From Canna indica (taxonomy: Eukaryota; Streptophyta; Magnoliopsida; Zingiberales; Cannaceae): a stretch of 64,000 nt of DNA. Position 1 is the first letter of the stretch; the number at the start of each line of letters is the position of its first letter. Of the stretch, positions 37,098-49,571 are shown one piece after another. A model generated the notes under the pieces. It worked only from the letters and a program-made list of their open reading frames with translations. It made no database searches and was not told where the DNA came from. A program made the translations under genes and the position numbers. The stretch covers positions 55,479,501 to 55,543,500 of the forward strand of contig CP136898.1 of assembly GCA_034359265.1 (NCBI GenBank), in the 5' to 3' direction.

Positions 37098-38879
37098 AAC
37101 TTCACGGTATCGGCTAGAAATGCCGAGCAATCTGATTCCCGAGCGACTCCAGAACATTCACTGTGATGGGAGAAGTTGTTATTCGAGTTATTTATGACAA
37201 ACTAATGCAAAGAATTGCACGCTTTTTGGAATAGAATCTTCAACGAAGCCGACTGATTGAACTTCAGGGTATCGGCTAGAAACGCCCAGCAATCTGAGTC
37301 GTGAGTGACTCCAGAACATTCACTGTGATGGGAGAAGTTGTTAATCGAGTTATCTATGACAAACTAATGCAAAGAATTGCACGCTTTTTGGAATAGAATC
37401 TTCAACGAAGCCGACAGATTGAACTTCACGGTATCGGCTAGAAATGCCCAGTAATCTGAGTCCCGAGCGACTCCAGAACATTCACTGTGATGGGAGAAGT
37501 TGTTAATCGAGTTATTTATGACAAACTAATGCAAAGAATTGCACGCTTTTTGGAATAGAATCTTCAACGAAGCCGACTGATTGAACTTCATGGTATCTGC
37601 TAGAAACGCCCAGCAATCTGAGTCGCGAGCGACTCCAGAAAATTCACTGTGATGGGAGAAGTTGTTAATCGAGTTATTTATGACAAACTAATGCAAAGAA
37701 TTGCACACTTTTTGGAATAGAATCTTCAACGAAGCCGACAGATTGAACTTCACGGTATCGGCTAGAAATGCCCAGCAATCTGATTCCCGAGCGACTCCAG
37801 AACATTCACTGTGATGGGAGAAGTTGTTATTCGAGTTATTTATGACAAACTAATGCAAAGAATTGCACGCTTTTTGGAATAGAATCTTCAACGAAGCCGA
37901 CTGATTGAACTTCAGGGTATCGGCTAGAAACGCCCAGCAATCTGAGTCGTGAGTGACTCCAGAACATTCACTGTGATGGGAGAAGTTGTTAATCGAGTTA
38001 TCTATGACAAACTAATGCAAAGAATTGCACGCTTTTTGGAATAGAATCTTCAACGAAGCCGACAGATTGAACTTCACGGTATCGGCTAGAAATGCCCAGT
38101 AATCTGAGTCCCGAGCGACTCCAGAACATTCACTGTGATGGGAGAAGTTGTTAATATAGTTAGTTATGACAAACTAATGCAAAGAATTGCACGCTTTTTG
38201 GAATAGAATCTTCAACGAAGCCGACTGATTGAACTTTAGGGTATCGGCTAGAAACGCCCAGCAATCTGAGTCGCGATCGACTGCAGAACATTCACTGTGA
38301 TGGGAGAAGTTGTTAATCGAGTTATTTATGACAAACTAATGCAAAGAATTGCACGCTTTTTGGAATAGAATCTTCAACGAAGTCGACTGATTGAACTTCA
38401 GGGTATCGGCTAGAAACGCCCAGCAATCTGAGTCCCGAGCGACTCCAGAACATTCACTGTGATGGGAGAAGTTGTTAATCTAGTTAGTTATGACAAACTA
38501 ATGCAAAGAATTGCACGCTTTTTGGAATAGAATCTTCAACGAAGCCGACTGATTGAACTTTAGGGTATCGGCTAGAAACGCCCAGCAATCTGATTCCCGA
38601 GCGACTCCAGAACATTCACTGTGATGAGAGAAGTTGTTAATATAGTTAGTTATGACAAACTAATGCAAAGAATTGCACGCTTTTTGGAATAGAATCTTCA
38701 ACGAAGCCGACTGATTGAACTTTAGGGTATCGGCTAGAAACGCCCAGCAATCTGAGTCGCAAGCGACTGCAGAACATTCACTGTGATGGGAGAAGTTGTT
38801 AATCGAGTTATTTATGACAAACTAATGCAAAGAATTGCACGCTTTTTGGAATAGAATCTTCAACGAAGTCGACTGATTG
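37098..38879 (+). repeat. 10-mer HOR with internal four-monomer duplication
   Basis: Order P-Q-R-O-P-Q-R-V-W'-U-V. Together with W''-X-O just upstream (36612-37097) this is the 10-mer W''-X-O-P-Q-R-V-W'-U-V with an O-P-Q-R block (648 bp) duplicated in tandem (36936-37583 and 37584-38231). The first R reads aatcgag and the second aatatag. Confidence 0.84.
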
Positions 38880-40499
38880 AACTTCAGGGTATCGGCTAGA
38901 AACGCCCAGCAATCTGAGTCCCGAGCGACTCCAGAACATTCACTGTGATGGGAGAAGTTGTTAATGTAGTTAGTTATGACAAACTAATGCAAAGAATTGC
39001 ACGCTTTTTGGAATAGAATCTTCAACGAAGCCGACTGATTGAACTTTAGGGTATCGGCTTGAAACGCCCAACAATCTGAGTCGCGAGCGACTCCAGAACA
39101 TTCACTGTGATGGGAGAAGTTGTTAATCGAGTTATTTATGACAAACTAATGCAAAGAATTGCACGCTTTTTGGAATAGAATCTTCAACGAAGCCGACTGA
39201 TTGAACTTCATGGTATCTGCTAGAAACGCCCAGCAATCTGAGTCGCGAGCGACTCCAGAAAATTCACTGTGATGGGAGAAGTTGTTAATCGAGTTATTTA
39301 TGACAAACTAATGCAAAGAATTGCACACTTTTTGGAATAGAATCTTCAACGAAGCCGACAGATTGAACTTCACGGTATCGGCTAGAAATGCCCAGCAATC
39401 TGATTCCCGAGCGACTCCAGAACATTCACTGTGATGGGAGAAGTTGTTATTCGAGTTATTTATGACAAACTAATGCAAAGAATTGCACGCTTTTTGGAAT
39501 AGAATCTTCAACGAAGCCGACTGATTGAACTTCAGGGTATCGGCTAGAAACGCCCAGCAATCTGAGTCGTGAGTGACTCCAGAACATTCACTGTGATGGG
39601 AGAAGTTGTTAATCGAGTTATCTATGACAAACTAATGCAAAGAATTGCACGCTTTTTGGAATAGAATCTTCAACGAAGCCGACAGATTGAACTTCACGGT
39701 ATCGGCTAGAAATGCCCAGTAATCTGAGTCCCGAGCGACTCCAGAACATTCACTGTGATGGGAGAAGTTGTTAATATAGTTAGTTATGACAAACTAATGC
39801 AAAGAATTGCACGCTTTTTGGAATAGAATCTTCAACGAAGCCGACTGATTGAACTTTAGGGTATCGGCTAGAAACGCCCAGCAATCTGAGTCGCGATCGA
39901 CTGCAGAACATTCACTGTGATGGGAGAAGTTGTTAATCGAGTTATTTATGACAAACTAATGCAAAGAATTGCACGCTTTTTGGAATAGAATCTTCAACGA
40001 AGTCGACTGATTGAACTTCAGGGTATCGGCTAGAAACGCCCAGCAATCTGAGTCCCGAGCGACTCCAGAACATTCACTGTGATGGGAGAAGTTGTTAATC
40101 TAGTTAGTTATGACAAACTAATGCAAAGAATTGCACGCTTTTTGGAATAGAATCTTCAACGAAGCCGACTGATTGAACTTTAGGGTATCGGCTAGAAACG
40201 CCCAGCAATCTGATTCCCGAGCGACTCCAGAACATTCACTGTGATGAGAGAAGTTGTTAATATAGTTAGTTATGACAAACTAATGCAAAGAATTGCACGC
40301 TTTTTGGAATAGAATCTTCAACGAAGCCGACTGATTGAACTTTAGGGTATCGGCTAGAAACGCCCAGCAATCTGAGTCGCAAGCGACTGCAGAACATTCA
40401 CTGTGATGGGAGAAGTTGTTAATCGAGTTATTTATGACAAACTAATGCAAAGAATTGCACGCTTTTTGGAATAGAATCTTCAACGAAGTCGACTGATTG
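38880..40499 (+). repeat. 10-mer HOR, complete copy
   Basis: Order W''-X-O-P-Q-R-V-W'-U-V, 1620 bp. The same order occurs at 31914-33533 and 34992-36611, inside the 19-mer copies. Confidence 0.86.
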
Positions 40500-41147
40500 A
40501 ACTTCAGGGTATCGGCTAGAAACGCCCAGCAATCTGAGTCCCGAGCGACTCCAGAACATTCACTGTGATGGGAGAAGTTGTTAATATAGTTAGTTATGAC
40601 AAACTAATTCAAAGAATTGCACGCTTTTTGGAATAGAATCTTCAACGAAGCCGACTGATTGAACTTTAGGGTATCGGCTAGAAACGCCCAGCAATCTGAG
40701 TCGCGAGCGACTGCAGAACATTCACTGTGATGGGAGAAGTTGTTAATCGAGTTATTTATGACAAACTAATGCAAAGAATTGCACGCTTTTTGGAATAGAA
40801 TCTTCAACGAAGTCGACTGATTGAACTTCAGGGTATCGGCTAGAAACGCCCAGCAATCTGAGTCCCGAGCGACTCTAGAACATTCACTGTGATGGGAGAA
40901 GTTGTTAATCTAGTTAGTTATGACAAACTAATGCAAATAATTGCACGCTTTTTGGAATAGAATTTTCAACGAAGCCGACAGATTGATCTTCACGGTATCG
41001 GCTAGAAATGCCCAGTAATCTGAGTCCCGAGCGACTCCAGAACATTCACTGTGATGGGAGAAGTTGTTATTCGAGTTATTTATGACAAACTAATGCAAAG
41101 AATTGCACGCTTTTTGGAATAGAATCTTCAACGAAGTCGACTGATTG
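40500..41147 (+). repeat. Four-monomer segment W-V-W'-R
   Basis: Matches the W-V-W'-R part of the 19-mer (31266-31913), including the attcaaag marker at about 40608. W' here also has gactctag and aattttc. Confidence 0.83.
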
Positions 41148-42443
41148 AACTTCAGGGTATCGGCTAGAAACGCCCAGCAATCTGAGTCCCGAGCGACTCC
41201 AGAACATTCACTGTGATGGGAGAAGTTGTTAATGTAGTTAGTTATGACAAACTAATGCAAAGAATTGCACGCTTTTTGGAATAGAATCTTCAACGAAGCC
41301 GACTGATTGAACTTTAGGGTATCGGCTAGAAACGCCCAACAATCTGAGTCGCGAGCGACTCCAGAACATTCACTGTGATGGGAGAAGTTGTTAATCGAGT
41401 TATTTATGACAAACTAATGCAAAGAATTGCACGCTTTTTGGAATAGAATCTTCAACGAAGCCGACTGATTGAACTTCATGGTATCTGCTAGAAACGCCCA
41501 GCAATCTGAGTCGCGAGCGACTCCAGAAAATTCACTGTGATGGGAGAAGTTGTTAATCGAGTTATTTATGACAAACTAATGCAAAGAATTGCACACTTTT
41601 TGGAATAGAATCTTCAACGAAGCCGACAGATTGAACTTCACGGTATCGGCTAGAAATGCCCAGCAATCTGATTCCCGAGCGACTCCAGAACATTCACTGT
41701 GATGGGAGAAGTTGTTATTCGAGTTATTTATGACAAACTAATGCAAAGAATTGCACGCTTTTTGGAATAGAATCTTCAACGAAGCCGACTGATTGAACTT
41801 CAGGGTATCGGCTAGAAACGCCCAGCAATCTGAGTCGCGAGTGACTCCAGAACATTCACTGTGATGGGAGAAGTTGTTAATCGAGTTATCTATGACAAAC
41901 TAATGCAAAGAATTGCACGCTTTTTGGAATAGAATCTTCAACGAAGCCGACAGATTGAACTTCACGGTATCGGCTAGAAATGCCCAGTAATCTGAGTCCC
42001 GAGCGACTCCAGAACATTCACTGTGATGGGAGAAGTTGTTAATATAGTTAGTTATGACAAACTAATGCAAAGAATTGCACGCTTTTTGGAATAGAATCTT
42101 CAACGAAGCCGACTGATTGAACTTTAGGGTATCGGCTAGAAACGCCCAGCAATCTGAGTCGCGATCGACTGCAGAACATTCACTGTGATGGGAGAAGTTG
42201 TTAATCGAGTTATTTATGACAAACTAATGCAAAGAATTGCACGCTTTTTGGAATAGAATCTTCAACGAAGTCGACTGATTGAACTTCAGGGTATCGGCTA
42301 GAAACGCCCAGCAATCTGAGTCCCGAGCGACTCCAGAACATTCACTGTGATGGGAGAAGTTGTTAATCTAGTTAGTTATGACAAACTAATGCAAAGAATT
42401 GCACGCTTTTTGGAATAGAATCTTCAACGAAGCCGACTGATTG
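41148..42443 (+). repeat. 10-mer HOR, incomplete copy
   Basis: Order W''-X-O-P-Q-R-V-W', lacking the final U-V. Q has gtcgcgagtg rather than the gtcgtgagtg of the upstream copies. Class Y follows, so this is the junction with the right domain. Confidence 0.83.
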
Positions 42444-42605
42444 AACTTTAGGGTATCGGCTAGAAACGCCCAGCAATCTGAGTCGCGAGCGACTCCAGAA
42501 CATTCGCTGTGATGGGAGAAGTTGTTAATCGAGTTATTTATGACAAACTAATGCAAAGAATTGCACGCTTTTTGGAATAGAATCTTCAACGAAGCCGACT
42601 GATTG
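42444..42605 (+). repeat. Monomer class Y exemplar
   Basis: As class X but with cccagc instead of cccaac. It takes the place of X before O throughout the right domain (45684, 47466, 50544, 53136, 57834 and 61884). This copy has ttcgctg. Confidence 0.85.
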
Positions 42606-45600
42606 AACTTCATGGTATCTGCTAGAAACGCCCAGCAATCTGAGTCGCGAGCGACTCCAGAAAATTCACTGTGATGGGAGAAGTTGTTAATCGAGTTATT
42701 TATGACAAACTAATGCAAAGAATTGCACACTTTTTGGAATAGAATCTTCAACGAAGCCGACAGATTGAACTTCACGGTATCGGCTAGAAATGCCCAGCAA
42801 TCTGATTCCCGAGCGACTCCAGAACATTCACTGTGATGGGAGAAGTTGTTAATCGAGTTATTTATGACAAACTAATGCAAAGAATTGCACGCTTTTTGGA
42901 ATAGAATCTTCAACGAAGCCGACTGATTGAACTTCAGGGTATCGGCTAGAAACGCCCAGCAATCTGAGTCGCGAGTGACTCCAGAACATTCACTGTGATG
43001 GGAGAAGTTGTTAATCGAGTTATCTATGACAAACTAATGCAAAGAATTGCACGCTTTTTGGAATAGAATCTTCAACGAAGCCGACAGATTGAACTTCACG
43101 GTGTCGGCTAGAAATGCCCAGTAATCTGAGTCCCGAGCGACTCCAGAACATTCACTGTGATGGGAGAAGTTGTTAATCGAGTTATTTATGACAAACTAAT
43201 GCAAAGAATTGCACGCTTTTTGGAATAGAATCTTCAACGAAGCCGACAGATTGAACTTCACGGTATCGGCTAGAAATGCCCAGTAATCTGAGTCCCGAGC
43301 GACTCCAGAACATTCACTGTGATGGGAGAAGTTGTTATTCGAGTTATTTATGATAAACTAATGCAAAGAATTGCACGCTTTTTGGAATAGAATTTTCAAC
43401 GAAGCCGACTGATTGAACTTCAGGGTATCGGCTTGAAACGCCCAGCAATCTGAGTCCCGAGCGACTCCAGAACATTCAATGTGATGGGAGAAGTTGTTAA
43501 TCGAGTTATTTATGACAAACTAATGCAAAGAATTGCACGCTTTTTGGAATAGAATCTTCAACGAAGCGGACTGATTGAACTTCAAGGTATCGGCTAGAAA
43601 CGCCCAGCAATCTGAGTCGCGAGTGACTCTAGAACATTCACTGTGATGGGAGAAGTTGTTAACCCAGTTAGTTTTGACAAACTAATGCAAAGAATTGCAC
43701 GCTTTTTGGAATAGAATCTTCAACGAAGCCGACTGATTGAACTTCAGGGTATCGGCTAGAAACGCCCAGCAATATGAGTCCCGAGCGACTCCAGAATATT
43801 CACTGTGATGGGAGAAGTTGTTAATCTAGTTAGTTATGACAAACAAATGCAAAGAATTGCACGCTTTTTGGAATAGAATCTTCAACGAAGCCGACTGATT
43901 GAACTTTAGGGTATCGGCTAGAAACGCCCAGCAATCTGAGTCCCGAGCGACTCCAGCACATTCAATGTGATTGGAGAAGTTGTTAATCGAGTTATTTATG
44001 ACAAACTAATGCAAATAATTGCACGCTTTTTGGAATAGAATCTTCAACGAAGCCGACTGATTGAACTTCAGGGTATCGGCTAGAAACGCCCAGCAATCTG
44101 AGTCGCGAGCGACTCCAGAACATTCACTGTGATGGGAGAAGTTGTTAATCGAGTTATTTATGACAAACTAATGCAAAGAATTGTACGCTTTTTGGAATAG
44201 AATCTTCAACGAAGCCGACTGATTGAATTTCAGGGTATCGGCTAGAAACGCCCAGCAATCTGAGTCCCGAGCGACTCCAGAACATTCACTGTGATGAGAG
44301 AAGTTGTTAATATAGTTAGTTATGACAAACTAATGCAAAGAATTGCACGTTTTTTGGAATAGAATCTTCAACGAAGCCGACTGATTGAACTTTAGGGTAT
44401 CGGCTAGAAACGCCCAGCAATCTGAGTCGCGAGCGACTGTAGAACATTCACTGTGATGGGAGAAGTTGTTAATCGAGTTATTTATGACAAACTAATGCAA
44501 AGAATTGCACGCTTTTTGGAATAGAATCTTCAACGAAGCGGACTGATTGAACTTCAAGGTATCGGCTAGAAACGCCCAGCAATCTGAGTCGCGAGCGACT
44601 CTAGAACATTCACTGTGATGGGAGAAGTTGTTAACCCAGTTAGTTTTGACAAACTAATGCAAAGAATTGCACGCTTTTTGGAATAGAATCTTCAACGAAG
44701 CCGACTGATTGAACTTCAGGGTATCGGCTAGAAACGCCCAGCAATCTGAGTCCCGAGCGACTCCAGAATATTCACTGTGATGGGAGAAGTTGTTAATCTA
44801 GTTAGTTATGACAAACAAATGCAAAGAATTGCACGCTTTTTGGAATAGAATCTTCAACGAAGCCGACTGATTGAACTTTAGGGTATCGGCTAGAAACGCC
44901 CAGCAATCTGAGTCCCGAGCGACTCCAGAACATTCAATGTGATTGGAGAAGTTGTTAATCGAGTTATTTATGACAAACTAATGCAAATAATTGCACGCTT
45001 TTTGGAATAGAATCTTCAACGAAGCCGACTGATTGAACTTCAGGGTATCGGCTAGAAACGCCCAGCAATCTAAGTCGCGAGCGACTCCAGAACATTCACT
45101 GTGATGGGAGAAGTTGTTAATCGAGTTATTTATGACAAACTAATGCAAAGAATTGTACGCTTTTTGGAATAGAATCTTCAACGAAGCCGACTGATTGAAT
45201 TTCAGGGTATCGGCTAGAAACGCCCAGCAATCTGAGTCCCGAGCGACTCCAGAACATTCACTGTGATGAGAGAAGTTGTTAATATAGTTAGTTATGACAA
45301 ACTAATGCAAAGAATTGCACGCTTTTTGAAATAGAATCTTCAACGAAGCCGACTGATTGAACTTTAGGGTATCGGCTAGAAACGCCCAGCAATCTGAGTC
45401 GCGAGCGACTGTAGAACATTCACTGTGATGGGAGAAGTTGTTAATCGAGTTATTTATGACAAACTAATGCAAAGAATTGCACGCTTTTTGGAATAGAATC
45501 TTCAACGAAGTCGACTGATTGAACTTCAGGGTATCGGCTAGAAACGCCCAGCAATCTGAGTCCCGAGCGACTCCAGAACATTCACTGTGATGGGAGAAGT

Positions 45601-46169
45601 TGTTAATCTAGTTAGTTATGACAAACTAATGCAAAGAATTGCACGCTTTTTGGAATAGAATCTTCAACGAAGCCGACTGATTGAACTTTAGGGTATCGGC
45701 TAGAAACGCCCAGCAATCTGAGTCGCGAGCGACTCCAGAACATTCACTGTGATGGGAGAAGTTGTTAATCGAGTTATTTATGACAAACTAATGCAAAGAA
45801 TTGCACGCTTTTTGGAATAGAATCTTCAACGAAGCCGACTGATTGAACTTCATGGTATCTGCTAGAAACGCCCAGCAATCTGAGTCGCGAGCGACTCCAG
45901 AAAATTCACTGTGATGGGAGAAGTTGTTAATCGAGTTATTTATGACAAACTAATGCAAAGAATTGCACACTTTTTGGAATAGAATCTTCAACGAAGCCGA
46001 CAGATTGAACTTCACGGTATCGACTAGAAATGCCCAGCAATCTGATTCCCGAGCGACTCCAGAACATTCACTGTGATGGGAGAAGTTGTTATTCGAGTTA
46101 TTTATGACAAACTAATGCAAAGAATTGCACGTTTTTTGGAATAGAATCTTCAACGAAGCCGACTGATTG
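42444..46169 (+). repeat. 23-monomer mosaic leading into the 16-mer domain
   Basis: Order Y-O-P-Q-R-R-S-B''-E-D-T'-U'-V'-B'-E-D-T'-U'-V'-W'-Y-O-P. It holds two E-D-T'-U'-V' runs, the second being the left nine monomers of the 16-mer. R at 43092 has ggtgtcgg. The R at 43254 has tgataaac and aattttc, a marker pair seen again at 55404 and 63504. Confidence 0.8.
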
Positions 46170-46493
46170 AACTTCAGGGTATCGGCTAGAAACGCCCAGC
46201 AATCTGAGTCGCGAGCGACTGTAGAACATTCACTGTGATGGGAGAAGTTGTTAATCGAGTTATTTATGACAAACTAATGCAAAGAATTGCACGCTTTTTG
46301 GAATAGAATCTTCAACGAAGCGGACTGATTGAACTTCAAGGTATCGGCTAGAAACGCCCAGCAATCTGAGTCGCGAGCGACTCTAGAACATTCACTGTGA
46401 TGGGAGAAGTTGTTAACCCAGTTAGTTTTGACAAACTAATGCAAAGAATTGCACGCTTTTTGGAATAGAATCTTCAACGAAGCCGACTGATTG
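46170..46493 (+). repeat. Two-monomer spacer V'-B'
   Basis: V' starting with cttcaggg (most V copies start ctttaggg), followed by B'. P directly upstream is the normal end of O-P, so this replaces the Q-R run expected there. Confidence 0.78.
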
Positions 46494-49085
46494 AACTTCA
46501 GGGTATCGGCTAGAAACGCCCAGCAATCTGAGTCCCGAGCGACTCCAGAATATTCACTGTGATGGGAGAAGTTGTTAATCTAGTTAGTTATGACAAACAA
46601 ATGCAAAGAATTGCACGCTTTTTGGAATAGAATCTTCAACGAAGCCGACTGATTGAACTTTAGGGTATCGGCTAGAAACGCCCAGCAATCTGAGTCCCGA
46701 GCGACTCCAGAACATTCAATGTGATTGGAGAAGTTGTTAATCGAGTTATTTATGACAAACTAATGCAAATAATTGCACGCTTTTTGGAATAGAATCTTCA
46801 ACGAAGCCGACTGATTGAACTTCAGGGTATCGGCTAGAAACGCCCAGCAATCTAAGTCGCGAGCGACTCCAGAACATTCACTGTGATGGGAGAAGTTGTT
46901 AATCGAGTTATTTATGACAAACTAATGCAAAGAATTGTACGCTTTTTGGAATAGAATCTTCAACGAAGCCGACTGATTGAATTTCAGGGTATCGGCTAGA
47001 AACGCCCAGCAATCTGAGTCCCGAGCGACTCCAGAACATTCACTGTGATGAGAGAAGTTGTTAATATAGTTAGTTATGACAAACTAATGCAAAGAATTGC
47101 ACGCTTTTTGAAATAGAATCTTCAACGAAGCCGACTGATTGAACTTTAGGGTATCGGCTAGAAACGCCCAGCAATCTGAGTCGCGAGCGACTGTAGAACA
47201 TTCACTGTGATGGGAGAAGTTGTTAATCGAGTTATTTATGACAAACTAATGCAAAGAATTGCACGCTTTTTGGAATAGAATCTTCAACGAAGTCGACTGA
47301 TTGAACTTCAGGGTATCGGCTAGAAACGCCCAGCAATCTGAGTCCCGAGCGACTCCAGAACATTCACTGTGATGGGAGAAGTTGTTAATCTAGTTAGTTA
47401 TGACAAACTAATGCAAAGAATTGCACGCTTTTTGGAATAGAATCTTCAACGAAGCCGACTGATTGAACTTTAGGGTATCGGCTAGAAACGCCCAGCAATC
47501 TGAGTCGCGAGCGACTCCAGAACATTCACTGTGATGGGAGAAGTTGTTAATCGAGTTATTTATGACAAACTAATGCAAAGAATTGCACGCTTTTTGGAAT
47601 AGAATCTTCAACGAAGCCGACTGATTGAACTTCATGGTATCTGCTAGAAACGCCCAGCAATCTGAGTCGCGAGCGACTCCAGAAAATTCACTGTGATGGG
47701 AGAAGTTGTTAATCGAGTTATTTATGACAAACTAATGCAAAGAATTGCACACTTTTTGGAATAGAATCTTCAACGAAGCCGACAGATTGAACTTCACGGT
47801 ATCGACTAGAAATGCCCAGCAATCTGATTCCCGAGCGACTCCAGAACATTCACTGTGATGGGAGAAGTTGTTATTCGAGTTATTTATGACAAACTAATGC
47901 AAAGAATTGCACGCTTTTTGGAATAGAATCTTCAACGAAGCCGACTGATTGAACTTCAGGGTATCGGCTAGAAACGCCCAGCAATCTGAGTCGCGAGTGA
48001 CTCCAGAACATTCACTGTGATGGGAGAAGTTGTTAATCGAGTTATCTATGACAAACTAATGCAAAGAATTGCACGCTTTTTGGAATAGAATCTTCAACGA
48101 AGCCGACAGATTGAACTTCACGGTATCGGCTAGAAATGCCCAGTAATCTGAGTCCCGAGCGACTCCAGAACATTCACTGTGATGGGAGAAGTTGTTATTC
48201 GAGTTATTTATGACAAACTAATGCAAAGAATTGCACGCTTTTTGGAATAGAATCTTCAACGAAGCCGACTGATTGAACTTCAGGGTATCGGCTAGAAACG
48301 CCCAGCAATCTGAGTCGCGAGTGACTCCAGAACATTCACTGTGATGGGAGAAGTTGTTAATCGAGTTATCTATGACAAACTAATGCAAAGAATTGCACGC
48401 TTTTTGGAATAGAATCTTCAACGAAGCCGACAGATTGAACTTCACGGTATCGGCTAGAAATGCCCAGTAATCTGAGTCCCGAGCGACTCCAGAACATTCA
48501 CTGTGATGGGAGAAGTTGTTATTCGAGTTATTTATGACAAACTAATGCAAAGAATTGCACGCTTTTTGGAATAGAATCTTCAACGAAGCCGACTGATTGA
48601 ACTTCAGGGTATCGGCTAGAAACGCCCAGCAATCTGAGTCGCGAGTGACTCCAGAACATTCACTGTGATGGGAGAAGTTGTTAATCGAGTTATCTATGAC
48701 AAACTAATGCAAAGAATTGCACGCTTTTTGGAATAGAATCTTCAACGAAGCCGACAGATTGAACTTCACGGTGTCGGCTAGAAATGCCCAGTAATCTGAG
48801 TCCCGAGCGACTCCAGAACATTCACTGTGATGGGAGAAGTTGTTATTCGAGTTATTTATGACAAACTAATGCAAAGAATTGCACGCTTTTTGGAATAGAA
48901 TTTTCAACGAAGCCGACTGATTGAACTTCAGGGTATCGGCTTGAAACGCCCAGCAATCTGAGTCCCGAGCGACTCCAGAACATTCAATGTGATGGGAGAA
49001 GTTGTTAATCGAGTTATTTATGACAAACTAATGCAAAGAATTGCACGCTTTTTGGAATAGAATCTTCAACGAAGCCGACAGATTG
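46494..49085 (+). repeat. 16-mer HOR, copy 1
   Basis: Order E-D-T'-U'-V'-W'-Y-O-P-Q-R-Q-R-Q-R-S, 2592 bp. The last R has ggtgtcgg and aattttc. The S copy ends gacagattg, unlike the other S copies, and is followed by an extra R-Q-R. Confidence 0.87.
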
Positions 49086-49571
49086 AACTTCACGGTATCG
49101 GCTAGAAATGCCCAGTAATCTGAGTCCCGAGCGACTCCAGAACATTCACTGTGATGGGAGAAGTTGTTATTCGAGTTATTTATGACAAACTAATGCAAAG
49201 AATTGCACGCTTTTTGGAATAGAATCTTCAACGAAGCCGACTGATTGAACTTCAGGGTATCGGCTAGAAACGCCCAGCAATCTGAGTCGCGAGTGACTCC
49301 AGAACATTCACTGTGATGGGAGAAGTTGTTAATCGAGTTATCTATGACAAACTAATGCAAAGAATTGCACGCTTTTTGGAATAGAATCTTCAACGAAGCC
49401 GACAGATTGAACTTCACGGTATCGGCTAGAAATGCCCAGTAATCTGAGTCCCGAGCGACTCCAGAACATTCACTGTGATGGGAGAAGTTGTTATTCGAGT
49501 TATTTATGACAAACTAATGCAAAGAATTGCACGCTTTTTGGAATAGAATCTTCAACGAAGCCGACTGATTG
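49086..49571 (+). repeat. R-Q-R insertion between 16-mers
   Basis: Three monomers of the alternating Q/R series placed after S. The preceding S has gained the gacag ending normal for Q, so recombination inside S could explain the insertion. Confidence 0.8.
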
